From NCBI RefSeq assembly GCF_009720865.1, contig NZ_WNLA01000001.1, forward strand, positions 930,001 to 994,000: DNA of 64,000 bases. Direction: 5' to 3'. Source of the stretch: Pseudoduganella ginsengisoli. GTDB taxonomy: Bacteria > Pseudomonadota > Gammaproteobacteria > Burkholderiales > Burkholderiaceae_D. The notes beneath the pieces are model-generated. The model was given only the letters and a program-made list of their open reading frames with translations. It searched no databases and was not told the DNA's origin. A program made the position numbers and the translations under genes. Below are positions 29,679 to 37,745 of this stretch, in pieces (within the stretch, counting starts at the first letter, position 1; each line of letters starts with the position of its first letter).

Positions 29679-30062
29679 ATGGGACCATACATCTACACGG
29701 CTGCACGAGAACTGGACGGAAAACCCAAGATTGGCAACGGCCAGTGTGTAACCCTCATTAAACACTACACTGATGCAGGCTGGACCGGCCGATGGCAACA
29801 GGGAGAATCGGTCGTCGGCAACCAAAGCATTGCGCCCGGCACTGCCATTGCAAATTTCGTCGACGGGAAATGGCCAGGTAAATCTCATGGCAATCACGCT
29901 GCCTTTTATCTGGGCCAGGTTTCTGACGGCATCTATGTTGTAGACCAGTGGGTAGACAGACAAAAGATTGGGAAACGCTTCATCCGCCGCAAAGGCAAAG
30001 ATGCCAAGGGCAACTTCATCAATCCTACGGACAATGCTGACGCATTTTTCGTCATCGAGTAG
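29679..30062 (+). CDS. BPSL0067-family protein (NlpC/P60-like putative amidase)
   Basis: 127 residues with the BPSL0067-family pattern: GNGQCVTLIKHY near residue 23 supplies a candidate catalytic Cys, and SHGNHAAFYLG near residue 70 supplies the His. The layout recalls NlpC/P60 peptidoglycan amidases and some type VI secretion effectors. A strong AGGAGG site precedes the ATG. No signal peptide. The next gene (4 bp later) encodes an exported STY0301-family protein, which suggests an effector/immunity-like pair, but no secretion system genes are near. Confidence 0.75.
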   Translation: MGPYIYTAARELDGKPKIGNGQCVTLIKHYTDAGWTGRWQQGESVVGNQSIAPGTAIANFVDGKWPGKSHGNHAAFYLGQVSDGIYVVDQWVDRQKIGKRFIRRKGKDAKGNFINPTDNADAFFVIE

Positions 30063-30065
30063 ACC

Positions 30066-30497
30066 ATGAAAAAATGCCGAATCTTGCCCGCGCTATTCTG
30101 CCTCGTGATGATCGCTCCGCTCAAGGCCGCCCCATCTCGATTTGAATGCCCGGCCGCGCTGCCAGCAAATGCCATAAAAGTGGACAATCCATTTCCCGGC
30201 TGGACGCCTTATGTAGCCTCACCACTGTACTTGAGCAACGCAGCCCCAGCTGATGGCCCGCCAGAACGGCTGGGAATTCTTCGAGGAGAAGACGTGAAGC
30301 GGACCAAGTCGTCTTGGACGCATCAGTATTCACTGGAAGGAGCCTACCCGGAAGGAAAATGGCTGCGGTGCGACTATGGCATGCTGGGAGAAGTCGCCAT
30401 GGCTGTGCGTCTTCCAGATGACATCAAAGCCTGCACTGTTAAAGGAAGAAAAGGGCCGCATGCGGGCGAAAATGCATTCGAAATTACGTGCCAATAG
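30066..30497 (+). CDS. STY0301-family exported protein (possible immunity partner)
   Basis: 143 residues. Signal peptide MKKCRILPALFCLVMIAPLKAA, then a small soluble domain with FECPAAL, a WTHQYSLEGAYPEGKWLRCDYG segment and C-terminal TCQ, resembling the STY0301 family from a Salmonella locus. The periplasmic location and the 4-bp gap to the putative amidase gene would fit an inhibitor protecting the cell wall. This role is inferred from arrangement only. Confidence 0.7.
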   Translation: MKKCRILPALFCLVMIAPLKAAPSRFECPAALPANAIKVDNPFPGWTPYVASPLYLSNAAPADGPPERLGILRGEDVKRTKSSWTHQYSLEGAYPEGKWLRCDYGMLGEVAMAVRLPDDIKACTVKGRKGPHAGENAFEITCQ

Positions 30498-30510
30498 CAT
30501 GCAAATATTA

Positions 30511-30543
30511 AAAAAAAAACGGGTCCGCGCAGGACCCGTTTTT
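30511..30543. terminator. Bidirectional terminator between STY0301-family gene and pntB
   Basis: Stem AACGGGTCC / GGACCCGTT with a 5-nt loop, an A-run of ten on the left and a T-run on the right, in a convergent gap. Confidence 0.93.
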
Positions 30544-30561
30544 CATCGATGACAGCCAGTC

Positions 30562-32028
30562 TTAATCGACCGCCTTCACCATATCCTCAATGACTTTCTT
30601 CGCATCGCCAAACACCATCATGGTGTTAGCCTGGTAGAACAAGTCATTGTCCAGACCAGCGTAGCCGGACGCCATCGAACGCTTGTTGACGATAATGGAC
30701 TTGGCTTTGTACGCTTCCAGGATCGGCATGCCGGCAATCGGCGACTTCGGATCTTTGGCAGCCGGGTTCACTACGTCATTCGCGCCCAGCACCAAGACCA
30801 CGTCGGTCTGGCCGAATTCACCGTTGATGTCTTCCATCTCGAACACCTGGTCATATGGCACTTCCGCTTCCGCCAGCAGCACGTTCATGTGGCCCGGCAT
30901 ACGGCCTGCCACCGGGTGGATCGCGTAGCGCACGTTGACGCCTTTGTGCGTCAGCTTTTCCACCAGTTCTTTCAGCGAGTGCTGTGCGCGGGCCACCGCC
31001 AGGCCATAGCCTGGAACGATGATGACGGATTCCGCATTGGCCATGATGAACGACGCATCGTCAGCCGAACCGGATTTCACCGGACGGGCTGCCTGTGCGC
31101 CGCCGCCAGCCGAAGCAGCAGCCGCATCGCCGCCGAAGCCGCCCAGGATCACGTTGAAGAACGAACGGTTCATGGCCTTGCACATGATGTACGACAGGAT
31201 CGCGCCCGACGAACCCACCAGCGAACCGGCAATGATCAGCATCGAGTTATTCAGCGAGAAGCCGATGCCTGCCGCCGCCCAGCCCGAATACGAGTTCAGC
31301 ATCGACACCACCACCGGCATGTCGGCGCCGCCGATCGGGATGATGATCAACACGCCCAGCACGAAGGCAATCGCCGTCATGATCAGGAACGGGGTCCATG
31401 CAGGCTCGGTGCCGCCAGCGAACACGAACACCAGGCCCAGGCCCACCATCACGGTCGCCAGGATCAGGTTCAGCATGTGCTGGCCCGAGAACACCACGGG
31501 CGCGCCCTGGAACAGGCGGAACTTGTATTTGCCGGCCAGTTTGCCGAATGCGATGACGGAACCGGAGAACGTTATCGCGCCCACGAAGGTACCGATGAAC
31601 AGTTCGATACGGTTACCCATCGGCAGCGCTTCGCCTGCGGCAGCAATGCCGAATGCTTGCGGTTCCGATACGGCCGCCACCGCGATACACACGGCTGCCA
31701 GACCAATCAGCGAGTGCATGGCCGCGACCAGTTCCGGCATCTTGGTCATTTCCACGCGCTTGGCCAAGGTAGCGCCAATACCGCCGCCTACCGCCACGCC
31801 CAGCGCCACCAGGCCAAAGCCCATGCCGCCGGTCGACGCTTGCGCTTCCGCCTGCAGTTTGGCGATCAGCGCCACCGTGGTGGCCACGGCAATCGCCATG
31901 CCGATCATGCCGAACGCATTACCCTGGCGGGCATTGGCCGGCGACGACAAACCTTTCAGTGCCTGGATGAAGCAAACCGATGCCACCAGGTACAGCAGGG
32001 TAACGAGATTCCAGCTGATGAAACTCAT
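30562..32028 (-). CDS. pntB: NAD(P) transhydrogenase beta subunit
   Basis: 488 residues. N-terminal multi-helix membrane domain, then the NADP(H)-binding dIII domain with [18 protein letters not shown] (fingerprint) and [32 protein letters not shown]. Proton-driven hydride transfer from NADH to NADP+. Last gene of pntAA-pntAB-pntB; the start overlaps pntAB by 4 bp. Confidence 0.97.
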   Translation of the reverse strand: MSFISWNLVTLLYLVASVCFIQALKGLSSPANARQGNAFGMIGMAIAVATTVALIAKLQAEAQASTGGMGFGLVALGVAVGGGIGATLAKRVEMTKMPELVAAMHSLIGLAAVCIAVAAVSEPQAFGIAAAGEALPMGNRIELFIGTFVGAITFSGSVIAFGKLAGKYKFRLFQGAPVVFSGQHMLNLILATVMVGLGLVFVFAGGTEPAWTPFLIMTAIAFVLGVLIIIPIGGADMPVVVSMLNSYSGWAAAGIGFSLNNSMLIIAGSLVGSSGAILSYIMCKAMNRSFFNVILGGFGGDAAAASAGGGAQAARPVKSGSADDASFIMANAESVIIVPGYGLAVARAQHSLKELVEKLTHKGVNVRYAIHPVAGRMPGHMNVLLAEAEVPYDQVFEMEDINGEFGQTDVVLVLGANDVVNPAAKDPKSPIAGMPILEAYKAKSIIVNKRSMASGYAGLDNDLFYQANTMMVFGDAKKVIEDMVKAVD

Positions 32029-32327
32029 GCCTTGTTCCCCTTATCTTTTTTCTTGAACATTTCCAGCATGCGCTGCGTGACGAGGAATCCGCCGAACACA
32101 TTGACGGCGGCCAGCGCCACGGCCACGGTGCCGGCAATCTGGCCCACTTTGCCTTGCGTCAGCGCGGCCGCCAGCATGGCGCCCACGATGATGATCGCGG
32201 AAATCGCGTTGGTAACGGCCATCAGCGGCGTGTGCAGCGCAGGCGTCACCGTCCACACGACGTGGTAACCCACGTAGATGGCCAGCACGAAAATGATGAG
32301 ATTGATGATGGTGTGACTGACTTCCAT
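32025..32327 (-). CDS. pntAB: NAD(P) transhydrogenase alpha subunit part 2 (membrane)
   Basis: 100 residues, three TM helices ([65 protein letters not shown]). It is the separate membrane piece that is fused to PntA in E. coli. The split three-gene form is typical of many alpha- and betaproteobacteria. Twelve bp follow pntAA. Confidence 0.95.
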   Translation of the reverse strand: MEVSHTIINLIIFVLAIYVGYHVVWTVTPALHTPLMAVTNAISAIIIVGAMLAAALTQGKVGQIAGTVAVALAAVNVFGGFLVTQRMLEMFKKKDKGNKA

Positions 32328-32338
32328 GTCGCTTCCCC

Positions 32339-33451
32339 TTATTTGCGCAGCACTTCACCGCCATAGGCGATCAACGTGGCTTTAATGATTTCATCTTCAC
32401 GGTCGATGACGAGCTTCTCTTCCTTGTCGATGACGAGTTTGAGGAAGTCCAGCACGTTGCGCGCATACAGCGCGGATGCATCGGCCGCCACCAGGCAGGC
32501 CAGGTTCGGCTCGCCAATGATGTGCACACCGTGTTTGGTCACGGTCTTGCCGACTTCCGTCAGCGGGCAGTTACCGCCCTGCTCGGCTGCCAGGTCGACA
32601 ATGACGGAACCCGGTTTCATGGCTTTGACGGTCTCTTCGGAAATCAAGACCGGGGCTTTGCGGCCCGGGATCAGTGCGGTCGTGATGATGATGTCGGCCA
32701 GTTTGGCGCGCTCGTGTACCAGTTCCGCCTGGCGCTTCATCCACTCGGCCGGCATTGGACGGGCATAGCCGCCTACGCCTTGCGCGATTTCTTTTTCTTC
32801 ATCGGTCAGGTATGGCACATCGATGAATTTCGCGCCCAGCGATTCCACCTGCTCTTTGACCGGCGGACGCACGTCGGAGGCTTCAATCACGGCGCCCAGG
32901 CGTTTCGCGGTAGCAATGGCTTGCAGACCGGCCACGCCCACACCCATGATCAGCACGCGGGCCGCTTTCACGGTGCCGGCAGCCGTCATCAGCATCGGCA
33001 TAAACCTTTGGTACGTATTGGCCGCCATCATGACGGCTTTGTAGCCGGCAATGTTTGCCTGCGACGACAACACGTCCATGGATTGCGCACGGGTAATACG
33101 GGGCGCCGCTTCCAGCGCAAACGCGGTCAAGCCCGCTTGCGCCATCAAACCCGTGTTATCCGCATCAAACGGGTTCAGCATGCCGATGACGACAGTGCCG
33201 GACTTGATCTGCGCCCGTTCCGCGTCATTTGGAGCACGCACTTTCAGCACGATATCTGCGCCGAACGCCTCTTGAGCCGACACAATGGTGGCGCCTGCCG
33301 CGACGTACGCTTCATCGGTGATCGATGCCTGCAAGCCCGCGCCGGATTGGACCAGCAGCTGATGTTTCGCCGCCAGCTTTTTCACCGTCTCGGGCGTTGC
33401 CGCCACCCGCGTTTCACCCGGCCTTGTTTCGGCCGGTATGCCTATCCTCAT
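32339..33451 (-). CDS. pntAA: NAD(P) transhydrogenase alpha subunit part 1 (NAD-binding dI domain)
   Basis: 370 residues from ATG 33451, which has GGAGG 6 nt away and gives the canonical [20 protein letters not shown] start; the longer open frame upstream has no such support. Alanine-dehydrogenase/PNT fold with NAD motif [22 protein letters not shown] and the RXXQ-type region. No membrane segments, as expected for the soluble dI piece. Confidence 0.96.
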   Translation of the reverse strand: MRIGIPAETRPGETRVAATPETVKKLAAKHQLLVQSGAGLQASITDEAYVAAGATIVSAQEAFGADIVLKVRAPNDAERAQIKSGTVVIGMLNPFDADNTGLMAQAGLTAFALEAAPRITRAQSMDVLSSQANIAGYKAVMMAANTYQRFMPMLMTAAGTVKAARVLIMGVGVAGLQAIATAKRLGAVIEASDVRPPVKEQVESLGAKFIDVPYLTDEEKEIAQGVGGYARPMPAEWMKRQAELVHERAKLADIIITTALIPGRKAPVLISEETVKAMKPGSVIVDLAAEQGGNCPLTEVGKTVTKHGVHIIGEPNLACLVAADASALYARNVLDFLKLVIDKEEKLVIDREDEIIKATLIAYGGEVLRK

Positions 33452-33788
33452 AACTACCTCCGGTGTGATGTTGAATATGAAAATTATTAAATGATTATGG
33501 ATGGTAAAAGTTGCAAAAGTATGACGTTCTGCTAAGACCATAACATGAATTTCGCGAAAGTTACCCCTTTTTAGAGCGCATAAACCATATTCTGTAGCGC
33601 ATGACCAACCGCATTTTTCATAGCGTGAGAGCAATATCTCACTTCGTGCAATTAACCGGTTTTAATAGAAGATATATGTAAATTCAGTACTGATCGTAGT
33701 CCGTTAAGACGTGATGTCGGATTTGCATCGGAAAACAAAAGCTTTTCAGAGCTTCGTCCGCGGAACACGCTAAAATGGCGGCTCTTTC
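33452..33788. other. Divergent, AT-rich control region without genes
   Basis: 337 bp between divergent pntAA and the NUDIX gene, lower in GC than the flanks. Contains the pntAA ribosome site and presumably both promoters. A short near-palindrome around AATTAACCGGTTTTAAT (about 33648-33664) could be a binding site. I see no coding frame or RNA gene. Confidence 0.5.
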
Positions 33789-34280
33789 ATGGACGACCTT
33801 ATGCCGCGAACCTGGAAACCCTCTGTCACTGTTGCCGCCATCATTGAAAAAGATGGCAAGTTTTTGCTGATTGAAGAAGAAACCAGCGAAGGCATCCGCC
33901 TGAACCAGCCGGCCGGCCACCTGGACCCGCATGAATCGCTGGAGCAAGCCGTGGTGCGCGAGGCGCTGGAAGAAACCGCGCATGAATTCAAGCCGACCGG
34001 ACTGGTCGGCATGTACATGTCGCGCTACCGCTCCGCCCGCACCGGTGAAGCGGTGACGTACTTGCGCTTTGCCTTTTGCGGCGAAGTGGGCGCCAAACTG
34101 GACCGCCCGCTCGACGCCGGCATCTTGCGCACCATGTGGCTGACGCGCGAAGAAATCGCCGCCTGCCCGGAACGCCATCGCAGTCCGCTGCTGTTGACGT
34201 GTATTGATGAGTATCTGGCGGGCAAGCGCGCGCCATTAGACCTGCTGCACACGCATTCGTCGATCTTTGACGATGTGTAA
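33789..34280 (+). CDS. NUDIX hydrolase, NudJ-like
   Basis: 163 residues. Nudix box GHLDPHESLEQAVVREALEE at about residues 46-65 has the metal-binding REaLEE core; the following canonical glycine is Ala (EETAHEF). The gene directly precedes mnmA, as nudJ does in E. coli, where NudJ hydrolyses nucleoside tri- and diphosphates and HMP-PP. An ATG is used at 33789; a start four codons later (MPRTWKPSVTV) is also possible. Confidence 0.82.
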   Translation: MDDLMPRTWKPSVTVAAIIEKDGKFLLIEEETSEGIRLNQPAGHLDPHESLEQAVVREALEETAHEFKPTGLVGMYMSRYRSARTGEAVTYLRFAFCGEVGAKLDRPLDAGILRTMWLTREEIAACPERHRSPLLLTCIDEYLAGKRAPLDLLHTHSSIFDDV

Positions 34281-34309
34281 TTTGAGCTGAATCAACGAAA
34301 AGAGTCATT

Positions 34310-35404
34310 ATGAGTAAGAAACGAGTCGTGATCGGGATGTCTGGCGGGGTGGATTCCTCGGTCTCGGCATGGCTGCTGAAAGAACAAGGCTATGAAGTCA
34401 TTGGCCTGTTCATGAAAAACTGGGAAGACGACGACGATTCCGAATATTGCTCGACCCGCCAGGACTGGATCGACGCGGCCAGCGTGGCTGACGTGGTGGG
34501 CGTGGATATCGAAGCGGTGAACTTCGCGGCCGAATACAAGGACCGCGTGTTCGCGGAATTCCTGCGTGAATACCAGGCCGGCCGGACGCCGAATCCGGAC
34601 GTGCTGTGCAACGCGGAAATCAAATTCAAGGCTTTCCTGGACCACGCGATGCACCTCGGCGCGGATTTGATTGCCACCGGCCACTATGCGCGCGTGCGCC
34701 AGAATCAGGCATCGGGCAAGTTCGAGCTGCTGAAAGCGCTCGACCACACGAAGGATCAAAGTTATTTCCTGCACCGCTTGAACCAGGCGCAGCTGTCAAA
34801 AACCTTGTTCCCGCTCGGTGACATCCCGAAAACCGAAGTGCGCAAGATTGCCGAACAATTAAAGTTGCCGAACGCGGCCAAGAAGGATTCCACCGGCATT
34901 TGCTTTATTGGCGAGCGCCCGTTCCGCGAATTCTTGAACCGCTACCTGTCGCACAAGCCGGGGCCCATGAAAACGCCGGACGGCAAAGTCGTCGGCGAAC
35001 ATATCGGCCTGTCGTTCTATACGCTGGGCCAGCGCAAGGGTATCGGCATTGGCGGCGTGAAGTCGTACCAGAAAGCTGATGGCAGCAGCGACGCGTGGTA
35101 TGTGGCGCGCAAGGATGTGGCCACCAACACGTTGTGGGTGGCGCAGGGGCATGACCATCCATGGCTGCTGTCGCCGGGCTTGCAGGCTGGCCAGGCCAGC
35201 TGGGTCGCTGGTGAAGCGCCGGCTGCGGGCCGCCTGTCCGCGAAAACCCGCTACCGCCAGGCCGACGTGCCGTGCGACGTGGTGGCCGATGGCTTGCTGA
35301 ACTTCTCGCTGGCCTTCCCGGAGGCCCAATGGGCCGTGACGCCGGGCCAGTCGGCCGTGCTATATGATGGCGAGGTCTGTTTAGGCGGCGGGATTATCTC
35401 GTAA
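34310..35404 (+). CDS. mnmA: tRNA-specific 2-thiouridylase
   Basis: 364 residues. PP-loop ATPase motif [20 protein letters not shown], catalytic cysteines in [12 protein letters not shown] and [10 protein letters not shown], then the C-terminal beta-barrel ending [15 protein letters not shown]. Thiolates U34 of tRNA-Lys/Glu/Gln using sulfur relayed from IscS. Length is normal. A short remnant resembling its last codons follows the stop. Confidence 0.97.
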   Translation: MSKKRVVIGMSGGVDSSVSAWLLKEQGYEVIGLFMKNWEDDDDSEYCSTRQDWIDAASVADVVGVDIEAVNFAAEYKDRVFAEFLREYQAGRTPNPDVLCNAEIKFKAFLDHAMHLGADLIATGHYARVRQNQASGKFELLKALDHTKDQSYFLHRLNQAQLSKTLFPLGDIPKTEVRKIAEQLKLPNAAKKDSTGICFIGERPFREFLNRYLSHKPGPMKTPDGKVVGEHIGLSFYTLGQRKGIGIGGVKSYQKADGSSDAWYVARKDVATNTLWVAQGHDHPWLLSPGLQAGQASWVAGEAPAAGRLSAKTRYRQADVPCDVVADGLLNFSLAFPEAQWAVTPGQSAVLYDGEVCLGGGIIS

Positions 35405-35432
35405 TTCGCACTATTGGCCCAGGGTAATCTGC

Positions 35433-35474
35433 AGATTGCTGTACGACGGCGACGTGTGCCTGGGGGCGGGATGA
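35433..35474 (+). pseudogene. Remnant resembling the mnmA 3' end
   Basis: About 30 bp after the mnmA stop, the plus strand reads LLYDGDVCLGAG then stop, near-identical in sense to the mnmA C-terminus ([12 protein letters not shown]) but with different codons. Likely a leftover of an earlier or second mnmA 3' end after recombination. Very short, so coincidence is not excluded. Confidence 0.5.
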
Positions 35475-35514
35475 TTGGCGGGATCACGACGACGGCTTGA
35501 ACCGTCGTCTTATG

Positions 35515-35544
35515 AAACGGCCCGGCAAACCCGGGCCGTTTTTC
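35515..35544. terminator. Terminator between mnmA and the receiver gene
   Basis: Stem AAACGGCCCGG / CCGGGCCGTTT with a 5-nt loop and Ts. A second hairpin GACGACGG / CCGTCGTC lies just upstream (35488-35509). The element touches the stop of the convergent receiver gene. Confidence 0.85.
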
Positions 35545-35980
35545 ATTCGGCGGCGCCTGCCTGCGGCGCATCCCCGGCCGCGGCCTGCATGTCGGCCTGC
35601 GCCTTTTGCTGCCGCTTCACTGTCGCAATGATGGTGCTGCGGATGGTCTTCAACACGGTGCCCGCATTGAATGGCTTGACGATAAAGCCGATAAAACCCA
35701 TCGCATGGGCTTTTTGCACGGTGGGCGCGTCGAATTCGCTGGACACCATGAACAGCATGGCTTTCGGCCAATTCCTGCGCAACTCGGCAATCGCGGCTTC
35801 ATCCGCTTCCACCACGTCGCGCGAAATGCAGACAATTTGCGCCTGGTGTTTGACCATCAGCACGTTGGCGCTGGCGGCCGTATGGCCTTGTCCCACCACG
35901 TCGTAGCTGCCATCCATCAGTACGGTATTGAGCAAGCCGCGCGCCACCGCACTGGAATCGATAATGACCGCCTTTAACAT
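35543..35980 (-). CDS. Stand-alone receiver-domain protein with an atypical phosphorylation site
   Basis: 145 residues from ATG 35980 (GGGGATAAG upstream). One CheY-like domain: start LKAVIIDSSAVARGLLN (Asp8 kept, second acidic residue replaced by Ser), beta-4 LFMVSSEF, beta-5 FIGFIVKPFNAGTVLKTI with the conserved Lys. At the usual acceptor position, after AQIVCI, there is Ser (53) instead of Asp. A tail rich in Ala/Gln follows. It could be a phosphorylation-independent receiver or use nearby Asp55. No histidine kinase is adjacent. Confidence 0.8.
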   Translation of the reverse strand: MLKAVIIDSSAVARGLLNTVLMDGSYDVVGQGHTAASANVLMVKHQAQIVCISRDVVEADEAAIAELRRNWPKAMLFMVSSEFDAPTVQKAHAMGFIGFIVKPFNAGTVLKTIRSTIIATVKRQQKAQADMQAAAGDAPQAGAAE

Positions 35981-36003
35981 CTTATCCCCGTTGTTTATCG
36001 TTG

Positions 36004-36783
36004 TTATGGATGCTGTTGCCAGGCCAGCATGTTCCAGCTGACGCCGACCTTCACATCGGTTTTCAATTGCACTAGCTGCCGCGAAAGATACAGCATTTCC
36101 CGTTCTTTTCGTAAGGTTTCGCCCAGAGTATCTTTCAATATACCAGCCCCGGCCATAATCGCATCCAATGTGCCGTATGTGCGCAACAGCTTGGCCGCGG
36201 TCTTTTGGCCAACACGCGATACGCCGGGGATGCTGTCGGTGGCATCGCCCATCAGCGCCAGCAAGTCCGGCAATTGTTCCGGCGGTACGCCCCACTTGTT
36301 TTCCACCCATGTGGCATCGTGCCATTCGCCCTTGAAGTGGTCCCAGACCAGGGCGCCATGGGCAATCAGGCAGTGCAAATCCTTGTCGGTGCTGGCCACC
36401 ACGGCATCGCCGCGCCCTTCGTTCAGCCAGCGCATGACAGCGGTGCCAATCACATCGTCGGCTTCCACGCCAGGCAACGAGACAGGCTGCAAGCCGATTT
36501 TCGACAGCGCATCATAAAAGCCCGGCAGCGCGGCGCGCAGCGGGTCCGGCATCGGTGCGCGGCCTTCGCGGTAGCCTTCATAGAGGTCGTGGCGCCACGT
36601 GCGGCCGCCGAAATCAAAGGCAGGCAGCACGTGGGTCGGCTCGTGGCCGTTGATCAAATGGCGGAACGACGACAGCGCATGGCGCAGCGCGATGTCGGCC
36701 TTCAAGTCCGAATCCGGTTCGGGACTGGCTTCATACACGCGGCGCACAATGTTCAAGCCGTCAATGGCGAGGAGTCTGGCCAT
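36004..36783 (-). CDS. 5'-3' exonuclease / flap-endonuclease-like protein
   Basis: 259 residues from ATG 36783 (MARLLAIDGLNIVRRVYE, the usual start). FEN-like acidic site: LLAIDG, PAFDFGG, GVEADDVIG, VASTDKDL. Helix-hairpin-helix at LMGDATDSIPGVSRVGQKTAAKLL. Resembles the 5' nuclease domain of DNA polymerase I as a free protein (ExoIX/Xni-like). Role in Okazaki-flap or repair processing is inferred. Confidence 0.88.
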   Translation of the reverse strand: MARLLAIDGLNIVRRVYEASPEPDSDLKADIALRHALSSFRHLINGHEPTHVLPAFDFGGRTWRHDLYEGYREGRAPMPDPLRAALPGFYDALSKIGLQPVSLPGVEADDVIGTAVMRWLNEGRGDAVVASTDKDLHCLIAHGALVWDHFKGEWHDATWVENKWGVPPEQLPDLLALMGDATDSIPGVSRVGQKTAAKLLRTYGTLDAIMAGAGILKDTLGETLRKEREMLYLSRQLVQLKTDVKVGVSWNMLAWQQHP

Positions 36784-36837
36784 AATAAAACTAGCACATT
36801 GCAAATACGGCTATTGTACCCGCGCTGCCGTGGCGGC

Positions 36838-37557
36838 TTACTTCAGCAATTCATAAGGGCCGCCGGCCTCCAGCGCTTTTTTGTACGCCGGGCGCGCATG
36901 GATGCGCTCCAGGAACGCCATCAGCTTCGGATGGCTGTTCGCGCTGGCGCCGCCGGATGCCGATCCAGCAGTCTTGCCGCCAACACTGCTTAAGCCGCCG
37001 CGGGCTGCAGCTGCTTCCAGCGGGAAGCTCATTTGCACGTCGGCCGCGCCGAATTCCGCGCCGGAGAACCATGGCGCCTTCGCCAACTCCCCTTCCAGGT
37101 AATCCAGGTGCGAAGCGATTTGCGGCTGGATGTACGTGCTTTTCACCTTGTGCGCGATGGCTTTTGCAATTGGCTTGACGAAAAATGGCGCGGGCGCCGA
37201 TTCCACGCGGTCGAACACCAGCTTCATCAACAGCGGCGTCATCAGCGAGCCTTCCGCGTAATGCATGAAATAGCGCCAGCGCAGCTTGTCCGGCGTGCCG
37301 GCGGCGGGAACCAGCTTGCCATTGCCGTAGCGCTCGACCAGGTATTCAATGATGGCGCCCGATTCCGCCACCGTCACGTCGCCATCGGTAATGACAGGCG
37401 ACTTGCCCAGCGGGTGGATGGCGCGCAGCGATGGCGGCGCCAGCATGGTCTTCGCATCGCGCTGGTAGCGCACGATTTCATACTTCAAACCCAGTTCTTC
37501 CAGCAGCCACAACACGCGCTGCGACCGGGAATTATTGAGGTGATGAACAACGATCAT
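36838..37557 (-). CDS. Glutathione S-transferase-family protein
   Basis: 239 residues from ATG 37557. Thioredoxin-like N-terminal domain (MIVVHHLNNSRSQRVLWLLEELGL, PLGKSPVITDGDVTVAESGAIIEYLVERYG, with the cis-Pro and glutathione-binding ES) then an all-helical domain. A Gly/Ser/Ala-rich insert (about 205-220) precedes the last helix. Substrate unknown. It is divergent from the siderophore receptor gene. Confidence 0.87.
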   Translation of the reverse strand: MIVVHHLNNSRSQRVLWLLEELGLKYEIVRYQRDAKTMLAPPSLRAIHPLGKSPVITDGDVTVAESGAIIEYLVERYGNGKLVPAAGTPDKLRWRYFMHYAEGSLMTPLLMKLVFDRVESAPAPFFVKPIAKAIAHKVKSTYIQPQIASHLDYLEGELAKAPWFSGAEFGAADVQMSFPLEAAAARGGLSSVGGKTAGSASGGASANSHPKLMAFLERIHARPAYKKALEAGGPYELLK

Positions 37558-37661
37558 GGCGTTTTCTCGAAAAAGCACGGCCGTGCGCCGCAATCCTCCA
37601 GCTTAGCATTTCCGCCCGGTTTCCGTCGGCAAACGGCCGTCACATACGCAAAACTCAATGC

Positions 37662-37680
37662 AAATGATAATAATTCACAT
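37662..37680 (+). promoter_or_regulatory. Fur box upstream of the siderophore receptor
   Basis: AAATGATAATAATTCACAT resembles the 19-bp Fur consensus GATAATGATAATCATTATC. It lies about 65 bp before the receptor ATG. A fur gene is present in the window. Confidence 0.75.
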
Positions 37681-37745
37681 TTACTTCACTGGGAGAAGTT
37701 GCTATCATCTTTCGGATATTCACTCACCAATGACATAGATCAATC

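Noticed and set aside
33452..33634. Longer start for pntAA
   Set aside because: GGAGG and the canonical MRIGIPAE start are at 33451; the upstream codons are AT-rich control DNA.
35981..36325. N-terminal extension of the receiver protein
   Set aside because: The extra 115 codons run antisense-like through the exonuclease gene; a ribosome site and family start support ATG 35980.
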